This document shows, one piece after another, positions 43,719 to 52,792 of a stretch of 64,000 nucleotides of DNA; position 1 is the first letter of the stretch, and each line of letters begins with the position of its first letter. A program made the translations under genes and the position numbers. Source of the stretch: Piscinibacter sp. (lineage in GTDB: Bacteria; Pseudomonadota; Gammaproteobacteria; Burkholderiales; Burkholderiaceae_C). A model generated the notes under the pieces. It saw only the letters and a list, made by a program, of their open reading frames with translations. It searched no databases and had not been told where the DNA came from. Where the stretch lies: positions 78,202 to 142,201 of the forward strand of contig JAHBZL010000005.1 of the NCBI GenBank assembly GCA_019635485.1, in the 5' to 3' direction.

Positions 43719-44455
43719 CACCGGGTGGGCGCCTCGCGCATCTTGTAGCCCGCCCCGCGCACGGTGAGGATCAGCTCAGGTCGCATCGGATCGATCTCGA
43801 GCTTGTTGCGCAGGCGGTTGATGTGGGTGGTGACGGTGTGCTCGTAGCCGTCGTGGCTGTAGCCCCAGACGGCGTCCAGCAGCTGGGCGCGCGAGAAGAC
43901 CAGCCCGGGATGCGACGCGAAGTGCAGCAGCAGGTCGAACTCGAGCGCCGTGAACTCCAGCTCCGCGCCGCGGTAGCGCACCTGGCGCTTGGCCGGCAGG
44001 ATCTCGAGCTCGCCGTTGCGGATCACCCGGTCGGCCTGGGCCGGCTCCGCCTGCGCTGCGCGCAGCAGCTCGGCCCGCCGCAGCAGCGCCTTCACGCGCG
44101 CCAGCAGTTCGGCCAGCGAGAAGGGCTTGGTCAGGTAGTCGTCCGCGCCGAGCTCGAGACCGAGCACCCGGTCCAGCTCGGTGGACTTGGCGGTCAGCAT
44201 CAGGATCGGCGTGGCGCTGCCGCGCGCGCGCAGCGCCTTGCAGACCTCCAGCCCGTCCAGCAGCGGCATCATCAGGTCGAGCACCAACAGGTCGGCGGCG
44301 CGCTCGCTCTGGCGCGCCAGCGCCGCGGCGCCGTCGGCCACCGCGTCGACCTGGTAGCCGGCGTTGCGCAGGTTCAGCACCAGCAGCTCGCGGATGTCCG
44401 CCTGGTCTTCGGCGACCAGGATGGTGGCGGGGGCGTGGGCGGCGGCGGTGGCCAT
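43718..44455 (-). CDS. OmpR-family response regulator
   Basis: A 245-residue regulator. The receiver domain has acidic residues Glu16/Asp17, phospho-acceptor Asp60 in LLVLDLMMP and Lys in LTKPF. The C-terminal winged helix (about 145-240) includes FTALEFDLLLHFASHPG and HTVTTHINRLRNKLE. It is followed by its kinase gene with a one-base overlap. Direct repeats in the upstream gap are likely binding sites. Confidence 0.94.
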   Translation of the reverse strand: MATAAAHAPATILVAEDQADIRELLVLNLRNAGYQVDAVADGAAALARQSERAADLLVLDLMMPLLDGLEVCKALRARGSATPILMLTAKSTELDRVLGLELGADDYLTKPFSLAELLARVKALLRRAELLRAAQAEPAQADRVIRNGELEILPAKRQVRYRGAELEFTALEFDLLLHFASHPGLVFSRAQLLDAVWGYSHDGYEHTVTTHINRLRNKLEIDPMRPELILTVRGAGYKMREAPTR

Positions 44456-44496
44456 GGGTCCCGATTGTCGGCCCCGGGACGGCGTTCTTACAGCGA

Positions 44497-44535
44497 TGTG
44501 ATCTGGCTGTGATCTTCGGTGAGCTGGCCGCGATC
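44497..44535. promoter_or_regulatory. Direct repeats TGTGATC between response regulator and sigma factor genes
   Basis: TGTGATC occurs at 44497-44503 and again at 44508-44514, exactly 11 bases apart; CGCGATC at 44529-44535 is a weaker third copy. OmpR-type regulators bind tandem direct repeats spaced by about one helical turn. The gap separates the divergent regulator and sigma factor genes, so one site could control both. Confidence 0.5.
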
Positions 44536-44601
44536 TGGGCTGCCCACAGTACGTCCCATCGCAGGACGCCCACCGGCCTGCTCCCGACCGAGGAACCGCC
44601 C

Positions 44602-45147
44602 ATGAACGCCGCTCCGCTCGCCGCCGCCCTCCCCGCCGCCCTGCCTGCCGCCGTCGCCGCGGTGTCCTGGACCGAGATGCTCGCGCACCGCGAGGCGCTG
44701 GTGCGCTTCGCCCAGCGCCGGCTGCTCGATCCGAGCCTGGCCGAGGACGTGGTGCACGACGTGTTCGAGGCCGTGCTGTCCGGTCGCGCCGCGTTTGCCG
44801 GCCGCTCCGCGCTGCGCTCGTGGCTGACGGCGATCCTCAAGCACAAGATCGTCGACCTGGTGCGCCAGCGCACTGGCTGGGAAAGCCTGGACCACGGCAG
44901 CACCGAGGACGAGGAGGCGCGCCAGATCGAGTGCCCGCAGCCGCGCCCCGACGAGGTGGCCGAGCAGCGCGAACGCCTGGCGCAGACGCTGCAGCGCATC
45001 GACGCGCTGCCGGACAACCTGCGCGAGGTCGTGCAGCGCCGCCTGCTGCAGGACCAGGACAGCGCCGAGGTCTGCGCGGCGCTGTCGATCAGCGAGGAGA
45101 ACCTGTTCGTGCGCCTGCACCGGGCGCGCAAGCAGCTGCTGAACTGA
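44602..45147 (+). CDS. Sigma-70 family RNA polymerase sigma factor
   Basis: A 181-residue sigma factor. Region 2 includes LLDPSLAEDVVHDVFEAVLS and LRSWLTAILKHKIVDLVRQR. Region 4 includes LPDNLREVVQRRLLQDQDSA and LSISEENLFVRLHRARKQLL. The layout resembles the small group with a conserved LKHKI motif rather than a standard ECF factor paired with an anti-sigma; no anti-sigma gene is adjacent. GAGGAACC precedes the ATG. It faces the two-component genes. Confidence 0.87.
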   Translation: MNAAPLAAALPAALPAAVAAVSWTEMLAHREALVRFAQRRLLDPSLAEDVVHDVFEAVLSGRAAFAGRSALRSWLTAILKHKIVDLVRQRTGWESLDHGSTEDEEARQIECPQPRPDEVAEQRERLAQTLQRIDALPDNLREVVQRRLLQDQDSAEVCAALSISEENLFVRLHRARKQLLN

Positions 45148-45157
45148 CGCCCCGCTT

Positions 45158-47722
45158 TCAGGGCGGCGCGAAGCGCACGATGCTGCCGCGCGTCAGCACG
45201 TGCAGTGCGCCGTCGGTGCCGACCAGCATGTCGACCGGATCGTTTGACAGCGAGCCGAACTGATAGGCGGCATTGCCGTTGGCAAGGTCCAGCCGGGCCA
45301 CGAAGCGCGTGCAGAAGTCGGCGAAGTAGTAGCTGTTGCGGTAGGCCGCCGGGAAGCTGCCGGTGTCGCCATAGAAGGTGCCCCCGGTGATCGCGCAGCC
45401 GCTGAAGAAGCCCGATGTCGCGTCGGCCGCGCTGTTGTGGTCGTACGCGAACAGCGGCGCGGTGATGCCGGCGGCGCTGGTCGGGCCTTCGGTGCTCGGC
45501 CAGCCATAGTCGGCCCCCGGCGTACCGACGTTGATCTCCTCCCAGGTGCCCTGGCCGACGTCGTTGATGTGGATGCGGCCGTCGCTGCCGCGCACGGCGA
45601 AGGTGAACGGGTTGCGCAGGCCGCGCGCCCAGATCGCGTCGACGAGGGTCGGCGGCGCCTGGTAGTGCGGGTTGTCGGTCGGGATCGTGCCGTCCTCGTT
45701 GAAGCGCAGCATCTTGCCGAACGGGTCGTTCAGGTCGGGCGCCTTGGCGCTGTCGGCGTTGTCGCCGACGGCGACGTACAGCTTGCCGTCCGCGCCGAAG
45801 TGCATCGCCCCGCCGTTGTGGTTGGTGGCGCCGGAAAGCCCCGGCAGGTCCGCGATGCGCAGTTCGCTGCCCACCGAGACGACGTTCGGATTGGCCGCAC
45901 TGGCCGTGAAGCGGCTGATGCGGTTGTGCACGCCGTTCTCGGGTGTCGTGTGGTAGACGTAGACCCAGCGGTTGGTGGCGAACTGCGGGTGCAGCGTCAC
46001 CCCGATCAGGCCACGCTCGCCGTTCGAGTCGACCGTCAGCGTCATGAACGGCGTGGTCAGCAGCGTCCCGTTCTGCACGATGCGCAGCTGGCCGCCCTGC
46101 TCGGCGACGAAGAAACGGCCATCCGGCGCCTGCGCGAAGGCGGTGGCGGAGTTCAGGCCGGTGACGAGGTTGCTGCGCGTGAAGCCGGCCGGTGCGTTGC
46201 GGGTGCCGCCGAAGCTGACGGTGCGGGTGATCCAGTTCGACTGGTTGCCGGCGGCGTCGCGCGCACGGACGCGCAGCACGTGCTGGCCCGAGGCGTAGGC
46301 GTTCGTGTCGACGGTCACCGTGTGCGGCGACGTCGTGCCGGTGCCGTTGGCGACCGGCTGGCCGTCGACTTCGATCTCCACCTGCGTGACGCCCACGTTG
46401 TCGGTCGCGCTGGCGGTGATGGTCAGCGTGCCGGTCAGGCCGCTCGCCAGGCTGGCCGGCGCGGTGAACGCCGGCACCGGCGGCTGCGTGTCGCTGGTCG
46501 GCGCGCTGATCGTCACGCTGACCGCCGCGCTGGTCGTCTGCGCGCCCGCGTTGTCCGTCGCCCGCGCGGTCAGCGAGCGCGTGCCGACCGTCGCAGGCGT
46601 CCAGCTGACGCTGTACGGCGACGTGCTGTCGGTGGCGCCGATCTTGACGCCGTTCTCGAAGAACTCGACACCGGTGACGCTGCCGTCGCTGTCCGCCGCC
46701 GTCGCCGTCAGCGTGATCGGCGTGCCGGTCGTGCCGCTGCTGTTGTTGGCCGGCGCGGTGAGCGCGACCGTCGGCGGCGTGTTCACCACCGGGCCGACGT
46801 CGGTGAAGGTCGCCGTGTAGGTGGTGTTGGCGGCGGGTGTCGAGATGGTGTGCGTGGCCGACATGCCATCGCTCCAGCTCGCGAACTGGTAGCGCCGGCC
46901 GTTGAAGTTCTGGTCGGCCGCGACCAGGTCGCGCTCGATGCCGACGACACCGGTGAAGCTGGCCGGCGCGGGCTGGCCGTCCAGGCTCAGCGCGAGGCCG
47001 GGCGGCACGGTGGCCAGCGTCACCTGCACGGTGCGCGGCTGGATGTCGCGCGTGACCTCGCTCGAGACACCGGCGCTGTCCGTGGCGCGCAGGTGGAAGC
47101 GGTAGAAGATGTTGGCCGAGGTCTCGCCGCGCGTCGGGATCGTCACCGTGCCGCTGCCGCCGGTGGTCTGCGGCTGGAACGGGTGGGTGTGCGTGTCGTG
47201 GTGCAGCTCGGCCCACCAGGTCAGGCGGTTGGCGGCCAGGTTGCCGTCTTCCGCGTCGGTGCCGCTGCCGGTGAGGGTGATGGTGTCGCCGGCGGCGAAG
47301 GTGGTGCCCGCGGCCGGGCTGGCGATGCTGGCCACCGGCGCCGTGTTGCCGGCCGGCGCGCTGATCGTCACGCTGACCGCGGCGCTGGTGATGGCCACGC
47401 CGCCGTTGTCCGTGGCGCGCGCGGTGAGCGTGCGCGGGCCGACGGTCATCGGGGTCCAGCTCACGCTGTACGGCGCCGTGGTGTCGGTCGCGCCGATCTT
47501 GGCGCCGTTCTCGAAGAACTCGACGCCGGTGATGCTGCCGTCGCTGTCGGTCGCCGTCGCGGTCAACGTGATCGGCGTGCCGGTCGTGCCGGTGCTGTTG
47601 TTGGCCGGCGCGGTGAGCGTCACAGTCGGCGCAACGTTGCCCACGGGCTCGTCGTTGCCGCCGCAGGCCGCCAGCAGCGCCGCCAGCGACAGGGTCAACA
47701 TCCCGCGAATCATCTTCAGCAT
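45158..47722 (-). CDS. Lipoprotein with Ig-like modules and PQQ-type glucose/sorbosone dehydrogenase domain
   Basis: An 854-residue secreted protein. The signal ends in a lipobox LLAAC with Cys20 as lipid site. Residues 30-410 carry Ig-like/PKD-like modules, two of which (32-123 and 317-408) are near copies. A further Ig-like unit spans about 415-490. The C-terminal part (about 500-854) is a beta-propeller of the soluble glucose/sorbosone dehydrogenase family (FAQAPDGRFFVAEQGGQLRI, GLIGVTLHPQFATNRWVYVY, NHNGGAMHFGADGKLYVAVG). PQQ-dependent oxidation of a sugar or polysaccharide end at the cell surface is likely. GGGAGG supports the chosen ATG. Confidence 0.87.
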   Translation of the reverse strand: MLKMIRGMLTLSLAALLAACGGNDEPVGNVAPTVTLTAPANNSTGTTGTPITLTATATDSDGSITGVEFFENGAKIGATDTTAPYSVSWTPMTVGPRTLTARATDNGGVAITSAAVSVTISAPAGNTAPVASIASPAAGTTFAAGDTITLTGSGTDAEDGNLAANRLTWWAELHHDTHTHPFQPQTTGGSGTVTIPTRGETSANIFYRFHLRATDSAGVSSEVTRDIQPRTVQVTLATVPPGLALSLDGQPAPASFTGVVGIERDLVAADQNFNGRRYQFASWSDGMSATHTISTPAANTTYTATFTDVGPVVNTPPTVALTAPANNSSGTTGTPITLTATAADSDGSVTGVEFFENGVKIGATDSTSPYSVSWTPATVGTRSLTARATDNAGAQTTSAAVSVTISAPTSDTQPPVPAFTAPASLASGLTGTLTITASATDNVGVTQVEIEVDGQPVANGTGTTSPHTVTVDTNAYASGQHVLRVRARDAAGNQSNWITRTVSFGGTRNAPAGFTRSNLVTGLNSATAFAQAPDGRFFVAEQGGQLRIVQNGTLLTTPFMTLTVDSNGERGLIGVTLHPQFATNRWVYVYHTTPENGVHNRISRFTASAANPNVVSVGSELRIADLPGLSGATNHNGGAMHFGADGKLYVAVGDNADSAKAPDLNDPFGKMLRFNEDGTIPTDNPHYQAPPTLVDAIWARGLRNPFTFAVRGSDGRIHINDVGQGTWEEINVGTPGADYGWPSTEGPTSAAGITAPLFAYDHNSAADATSGFFSGCAITGGTFYGDTGSFPAAYRNSYYFADFCTRFVARLDLANGNAAYQFGSLSNDPVDMLVGTDGALHVLTRGSIVRFAPP
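46499..46774 (-). repeat. Ig-like module copy 2 inside the dehydrogenase lipoprotein gene
   Basis: This stretch encodes residues 317-408 and aligns without gaps to residues 32-123 of the same protein (47354-47629). Both copies share LTAPANNS, TGTTGTPITLTATA, VTGVEFFENG and ARATDN, with only scattered changes. The copies lie 285 residues apart. Confidence 0.9.
47354..47629 (-). repeat. Ig-like module copy 1 inside the dehydrogenase lipoprotein gene
   Basis: Encodes residues 32-123, directly after the lipid-anchored N terminus. It is the partner of the copy at 46499-46774 and starts PTVTLTAPANNSTGTTGT. The high identity at DNA and protein level points to recent duplication or gene conversion. 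Confidence 0.9.
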
Positions 47723-47825
47723 GCCCGGCCTCCCAGCCATTCCCACGAGGCGCCCGCAACGCCGGCGCCGATTCTGCGGCCCGCCCACGAGCCCGCGTGT
47801 GAACACTTGTAGTCTGCAGGGCCGT

Positions 47826-50105
47826 TCAGGGGCGCAGCACCCGCACCGTGCCCGGCACGCTGCGCGACAGCCATCTTCCGGCCTCTTCGGGCGCCAGCGG
47901 GCGCGCATGCAGGTAGCCCTGCATCACCCGGCAGCCGGCCGCCAGGGCGGCATCGTGCTGCGCCCGGGTCTCGACGCCCTCGGCCACCACCTCCAGGTCC
48001 AGCGCGGCGGCGATGTCGCAGATCGCCTTCACCACCGCCGTGGCGTCGGTTGCCGGCATCGGCTCGATCAGCGAGCGGTCGATCTTCACCGCATGCAGCG
48101 GCAGGCTGCGCAGCATGTTCAGCGACGAGAAGCCGATGCCGAAGTCGTCCAGCGCCACCTCGATGCCCAGGGCTCGCAGCGCGGCGATGCGGTCGCGCGC
48201 CTGCGCCATGTGGGCGACCGCGGCGCTCTCGGTGATCTCCAGCGTCAGCAGCGCCGGCGGCACGCCGTGGCGGCGCAGCGTGCGGGCCACGTCGTCCGGG
48301 AAGCCGGGATCGAGCAGCTCGAGCGGCGACACGTTCACCGCCACCGGCACGCAGTGGCCGAACTCGGCCCGCCAGGTGGCCGTCTGCGAACAGGCCTGCG
48401 CAAGGATCATCCGACCGAGCGCGCCGATCAGGCCGGTGCGCTCCGCGGCCGGGATGAACTCCAGCGGGCTGACCCGCCCGATGCCGGGCCGGTCCCAGCG
48501 CGCCAGCGCCTCGAAGCCGAGCAGCACACCGCTGCGCCCGTCCACCTTGGGCTGGTAGACGAGGCTGAACTCCTCGTTCTTCAGGCCGCCGCGCAGCGCC
48601 TGCTCGGCCAGCAGCGTGGCGCCCGAGCCGCGCTCGAAACGCTCCTCGGCGAACTGCAGCGAGGTCCCCGGCGTGTGCTTGGCCTCGTGCATCGCGGCGT
48701 TGGCGGCGCGCAGCAGCGCCTCCGGGTCGCGCCCGTGCACCGGGTGGAGCGAGACGCCGATCGACGCGTCGAGAAAGAACTCGTGGCCCGGGATCGCCAG
48801 TGGCTGCGCCAGCAGCTCGCGCACCGCCTGCGCCACCTGCTGCGCGGCGCGGTCCGGCGCCGCGGCCGGCGCGAGCAGCGCGAACTCGTCCTCGCCCAGG
48901 CGCATCACCTCCGCGCGGCCGCGCAACGCCTCCACCAGCGCCGCCGCCAGCGCGCGCAGCACCTCGTCGCCGACCGAGGGCCCGTGCGCCTCGTTGAAGA
49001 GCGCGAAGCGGTCGACGTCCAGCAGCAGCAGCGCGAAGCCGGCGCGCGCCGTGCACAGCTCGCGCAGGCGCGCCTGCAGCGCGCTGCGGTTCGGCGCACC
49101 GGTCAGCTCGTCGTGCGTGGCCTGGTGCAGCAGCGCCGTGGTCGCGTCGTGCTGGGCCGTTTCGTCGCTGACGACGACCTGCTCGGCGGCCTGGCCGTCC
49201 CAGTCGATGCGCCAGGCCGTGAAGCGCAGCCGGATCGGCGTGCCGTCGAAGCGGAACCGCTGGCCGGACCAGCTGACCTGCGCCAGCTCGCCGGCCACCA
49301 GCTGGCGGTGCCGCTCGCGCGCGCTCGCGCGTTCGGCCGCCGGCATGGTGGCGTCGCGCCACAGCGTGTTGACCTCGTCCAGCGAATTCAGGCCGTAGAT
49401 GCGCAGCAGCGCCGGGTTGGCATACAGCAGGTGCTCGCCGCGCACCACCGCCACGCCCTGGTGCGAGTGCTCGGTGAGGCGCACGAGGCGGTCGCGCGCG
49501 CGCTGCGACTCCTGCGCGGAGCGGCGCACGGCGGCGTGCAGCAGGGCCAGACCGAGCAGCAGGCGGATCAGTGCGCCGATCATCGCCTGCCGTTCCGCGG
49601 CGGCGTCGCCGAGCACGAGGACCTGGAACTGGTTGAGCGACAGGCCCACCAGCAGCAGCGCGGAGACCCGTTCGGCCCGCCCGAGCGGCCACAGCCAGAG
49701 CCCGGCCAGCAGCCCGATGCCCAGGTGCAGCGCCGCGACGCTGCCGAGCGCCGCCTCGGCGCCCAGCGGCACCAGCAGCGCCCCCACCAGCAACAGCCCG
49801 GCGAAGGCGGCCCCGAGCCGGCCGTGGCTCGGCGCACGATGCGCCAGGTGCGTGACCCCGAGGGCGAGCAGGCCGAAGGACAGCATCGCGATCGTCACCA
49901 GCAGGGCCAGCCCGAGCAGCTGCGCGACCGGGCTGCCCGCGTGCATCACGACGAAGCCGACCGGCAGGCCGGCGTGCAGCAGGAAGGCCAGGCCGACCAT
50001 GCGCAGGAAGGCCTGGCTCCGGTCGCGCCACCACGCGGCCAGCAGCGCGGCGCCGAGCGCGAGGTTGATCGCGATGTTGAACAGGTAGGCCGTGGTCAGA
50101 ATCAT
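47826..50105 (-). CDS. Membrane PAS-GGDEF-EAL protein (probable c-di-GMP phosphodiesterase)
   Basis: A 759-residue protein. Residues 1-190 hold about seven hydrophobic spans, a PAS domain covers about 205-325, a GGDEF domain about 335-490 and an EAL domain about 505-750. The GGDEF active loop reads GEDEF, with Glu in place of the second Gly, so cyclase activity is doubtful. The EAL domain looks intact: FEALARW, NVSPLEL, LEITES, LDDFGIGFSS and AEGVET. Net hydrolysis of c-di-GMP is the likely role. It starts 10 bases after the GMC oxidoreductase stop. Confidence 0.9.
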   Translation of the reverse strand: MILTTAYLFNIAINLALGAALLAAWWRDRSQAFLRMVGLAFLLHAGLPVGFVVMHAGSPVAQLLGLALLVTIAMLSFGLLALGVTHLAHRAPSHGRLGAAFAGLLLVGALLVPLGAEAALGSVAALHLGIGLLAGLWLWPLGRAERVSALLLVGLSLNQFQVLVLGDAAAERQAMIGALIRLLLGLALLHAAVRRSAQESQRARDRLVRLTEHSHQGVAVVRGEHLLYANPALLRIYGLNSLDEVNTLWRDATMPAAERASARERHRQLVAGELAQVSWSGQRFRFDGTPIRLRFTAWRIDWDGQAAEQVVVSDETAQHDATTALLHQATHDELTGAPNRSALQARLRELCTARAGFALLLLDVDRFALFNEAHGPSVGDEVLRALAAALVEALRGRAEVMRLGEDEFALLAPAAAPDRAAQQVAQAVRELLAQPLAIPGHEFFLDASIGVSLHPVHGRDPEALLRAANAAMHEAKHTPGTSLQFAEERFERGSGATLLAEQALRGGLKNEEFSLVYQPKVDGRSGVLLGFEALARWDRPGIGRVSPLEFIPAAERTGLIGALGRMILAQACSQTATWRAEFGHCVPVAVNVSPLELLDPGFPDDVARTLRRHGVPPALLTLEITESAAVAHMAQARDRIAALRALGIEVALDDFGIGFSSLNMLRSLPLHAVKIDRSLIEPMPATDATAVVKAICDIAAALDLEVVAEGVETRAQHDAALAAGCRVMQGYLHARPLAPEEAGRWLSRSVPGTVRVLRP

Positions 50106-50115
50106 CGGCAGGGCC

Positions 50116-51780
50116 TCAGCGGCGCGCGTCCGCGAGGATCCAGCGTGCCGCCCGCTCGGCGATCATCAGCGTCGGCGAGTTGGTGTTGCCGCTCGTGATG
50201 GTGGGCATGATGCTGGCGTCGGCGACGCGCAGGCGCTGCACGCCGTGCACGCGCAGCCGGGCGTCCACCACGGCGAGCGGGTCGGCGGCCGGCCCCATCT
50301 TCGCCGTGCCGACCGGGTGGAAGATCGTCGTGCCGATGTCGCCGGCCAGCCGGGCCAGCTCGTCGTCGCTCTGGAACTGCACGCCGGGCTTGACCTCGCG
50401 GGGCCGGTAATTCGCCAGCGCCGGCATCGCGGCGATGCGGCGGGTCAGGCGCAGCGACTCGGCGGCGATGCGGCGGTCCTCGTCGGTGGACAGGTAGTTC
50501 GGCGCGATCGCCGGTGCGTCCTGCGCGCGCGGCGAGCGGATCTGGACCGTGCCGCGGCTGGTCGGGTTCAGGTTGCAGACGCTGGCGGTGAAGGCGTCGA
50601 AGCGGTGCAGCGGCTGGCCGAACGCGTCCAGCGACAGCGGCTGCACGTGGTACTCCAGGTTCGGGTGCGGCCGCGACGGCTCGCTGCGCGTGAAGGCCCC
50701 GAGCTGCGACGGCGCCATGCTCATCGGCCCGCTGCGCCTGAGCAGGTACTCGAGCCCGATGCGCGCCTTGCCGAGCCAGGAATGGGCGATCGTGTTCAGC
50801 GTCGGCACGCCGTCGACGGCGAACACCGCGCGGATCTGCAGGTGGTCCTGCAGGTTCTCGCCGACGCCGGCGAGCGCGCGCTCGACCGGCAGGCCGTGGG
50901 CCTGCAGCAGCGCGGCCGGCCCGAGACCGGACAGCTGGAGCAGCTGCGGCGTGCCGATCGCGCCGGTGGCGAGGATCACTTCGCCGCCCTCGCGCAGACG
51001 CGCCTGTCGCGGCTCGCCGCCACCGGCCGGCAGCAGCTCGATGCCCTCGGCCGCCAACGCACCGTCGCGGCGCGCGAGCAGCAGCCGGCCGATCTGCGCG
51101 CCGGTCCAGACCTGCAGGTTGTCGCGCCGCTGGACCGGGCGCAGGAAGGCCTTGGTCGCGTTCCAGCGCACGCCGGCGCGCTGGTTGACCTCGAAGTAGC
51201 CGACGCCCTCGTTGTCGCCCCGGTTGAAGTCGCCGCTGGCCGGGATGCCGGCCTCGGTGGCGGCCCCGGCGAAGGCGTCGAGGATCTCCCAGCGCAGCCG
51301 CTGGCGCTCGACGCGCCATTCGCCGCCCGGCCGCGCGCCGCTGGCGTCGAAGCCCGGCGCGGCGTGGAACGCGTTCGCGCCGGCATGGTGGTCCTCGTGG
51401 GCGAGGAAGTCGGGCAGGCATTCGGTCCAGCCCCAGCCCTCGTTGCCGAGCGCGGCCCAGTGGTCGTAGTCGCGCGCCTGGCCGCGCATGTAGATCATGC
51501 CGTTGATGCTGCTGCAGCCGCCGAGCACCTTGCCGCGCGGATAGCGCAGCGCGCGGCCGTTCAGGCCCGGGTCCGGTTCGGTCTGGTACAGCCAGTCGGT
51601 GCGCGGATTGCCGATGCAGTAGAGGTAGCCGACCGGCACGTGCACCCAGAGGTAGTCGTCGTTGCCGCCGGCCTCGACCAGCAGCACCCGCTTGTCGCGG
51701 CGCGCGCTGAGCCGGTTGGCGAGCAGGCACCCGGCCGTGCCGGCGCCGCAGACGATGTAGTCGTAGTGGTGCGCGCTCAT
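50116..51780 (-). CDS. GMC-family FAD oxidoreductase (choline dehydrogenase-like)
   Basis: A 554-residue flavoprotein. The FAD-binding start is YDYIVCGAGTAGCLLANRLS, followed by LLVEAG. The GMC signatures PRGKVLGGCSSINGMIYMRG and ATGAIGTPQLLQLSGLG are present, as is the C-terminal TSGNTNSPTLMIAERAA active-site region. Members oxidise alcohols such as choline or long-chain/polyethylene-glycol alcohols. No betaine aldehyde dehydrogenase is adjacent, so choline is not certain. Confidence 0.9.
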   Translation of the reverse strand: MSAHHYDYIVCGAGTAGCLLANRLSARRDKRVLLVEAGGNDDYLWVHVPVGYLYCIGNPRTDWLYQTEPDPGLNGRALRYPRGKVLGGCSSINGMIYMRGQARDYDHWAALGNEGWGWTECLPDFLAHEDHHAGANAFHAAPGFDASGARPGGEWRVERQRLRWEILDAFAGAATEAGIPASGDFNRGDNEGVGYFEVNQRAGVRWNATKAFLRPVQRRDNLQVWTGAQIGRLLLARRDGALAAEGIELLPAGGGEPRQARLREGGEVILATGAIGTPQLLQLSGLGPAALLQAHGLPVERALAGVGENLQDHLQIRAVFAVDGVPTLNTIAHSWLGKARIGLEYLLRRSGPMSMAPSQLGAFTRSEPSRPHPNLEYHVQPLSLDAFGQPLHRFDAFTASVCNLNPTSRGTVQIRSPRAQDAPAIAPNYLSTDEDRRIAAESLRLTRRIAAMPALANYRPREVKPGVQFQSDDELARLAGDIGTTIFHPVGTAKMGPAADPLAVVDARLRVHGVQRLRVADASIMPTITSGNTNSPTLMIAERAARWILADARR

Positions 51781-51908
51781 CCCCGGCGCGCATCATAGAA
51801 GGTGCCACGCGGCCGGGGCAGGGGTTCGACACCGCCGCGGTGGTGCAGGCGCGACGCCACGCGCTCCGGATCCGCTGCAAACGAGCCCCGTCGCCGGGCT
51901 CGGGGGCC

Positions 51909-52547
51909 TCAGCGCAGGTTGGCCGCGAGCACCGGGAAGAGCTTGACCAGGCCGTCGCTCATCACTTCGACCGCCAGCGCCGCGAGGATCAGGCCCATCA
52001 GGCGCGTCATCACATTGATGCCGGTCTGGCCGAGCGCGCGGGCGATGCGCCCGGACAGGCTGAACGCGCCCCACACCGCCAGGCCGATCACGACGCCGTA
52101 GCCGACCAGCACCGCGAGCTCCCACCAGTGGCGGGTCTTGTCGGCATAAATGACCATCGTCGAGATCGTTGCCGGCCCGGTCAGCAGCGGGATCGTCAAC
52201 GGCACGATGGCGATGCTGTCGCCCGCGTCCACCTTGGTGCTGCCCTCGCTCACGTCCTCCTTGCGACTCTCGGCCGGCTGGGCGTTGAGCATCTGCAGCG
52301 AGGAGATCAGCAGCAGCATGCCGCCGCCGACCTGGAACGACGCCAGCGAGATGCCGAAGAACTCGATGATCTTGAGCCCGGCCAGCGCCGCCACGCCGAT
52401 CACGCAGAACGCGCTGAACGCGGCGACGCGGATGGTGCGCTGGCGCTGCTCGAGGCTGAAGCCCTGGGTGAAGTGGATGAAGAACGGGATGACGCCGATC
52501 GGATTGACGATCGCCAGCAGCGCGATCAGCGGCTTGAGCAGGTCCAT
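51909..52547 (-). CDS. MarC-family integral membrane protein
   Basis: A 212-residue protein with six spans. The start LLKPLIALLAIVNPIGVIPF and the motif VPLTIPLLTGPATISTMVIY are diagnostic of the MarC/UPF0056 group. A hydrophilic loop of about 25 residues divides the two halves. The start MDLLKPL is chosen because the upstream extension has no membrane-protein character. The function of MarC proteins is unsettled; the old link to multiple antibiotic resistance was withdrawn. Confidence 0.9.
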   Translation of the reverse strand: MDLLKPLIALLAIVNPIGVIPFFIHFTQGFSLEQRQRTIRVAAFSAFCVIGVAALAGLKIIEFFGISLASFQVGGGMLLLISSLQMLNAQPAESRKEDVSEGSTKVDAGDSIAIVPLTIPLLTGPATISTMVIYADKTRHWWELAVLVGYGVVIGLAVWGAFSLSGRIARALGQTGINVMTRLMGLILAALAVEVMSDGLVKLFPVLAANLR

Positions 52548-52792
52548 CCGCGCATCGTAGCCGGGCGTCGCGCCGGGATTGGCCTCGTGCTGGTGCACCC
52601 TGCGCCGCGGCGGGGCGGACTGCGGGAAAACGCGGTCGACCTCAAAACAACAAAGCCCGGCGCGGTGCTGCGCAGGTTTGCGCAATTCACTTATATTCGC
52701 CAGTCTGTGTTTGGATGCCGCGCCTTCGCTTGAATGGTTCACGATGGGTAGAAGCTCCACATGGTCAGCAAGAATCGGAAAGGGGCTCTCCC

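Noticed and set aside
45148-45165. Shared terminator between the sigma factor and the dehydrogenase genes
   Set aside because: The stem CGCCC/GGGCG has only five pairs and no T run on either strand.
45437-47812. A 791-codon open frame on the plus strand across the dehydrogenase lipoprotein gene
   Set aside because: Repetitive Arg/Val/Gly composition mirrors the antisense of the Ig-like modules; the minus strand carries a lipobox and a beta-propeller domain.
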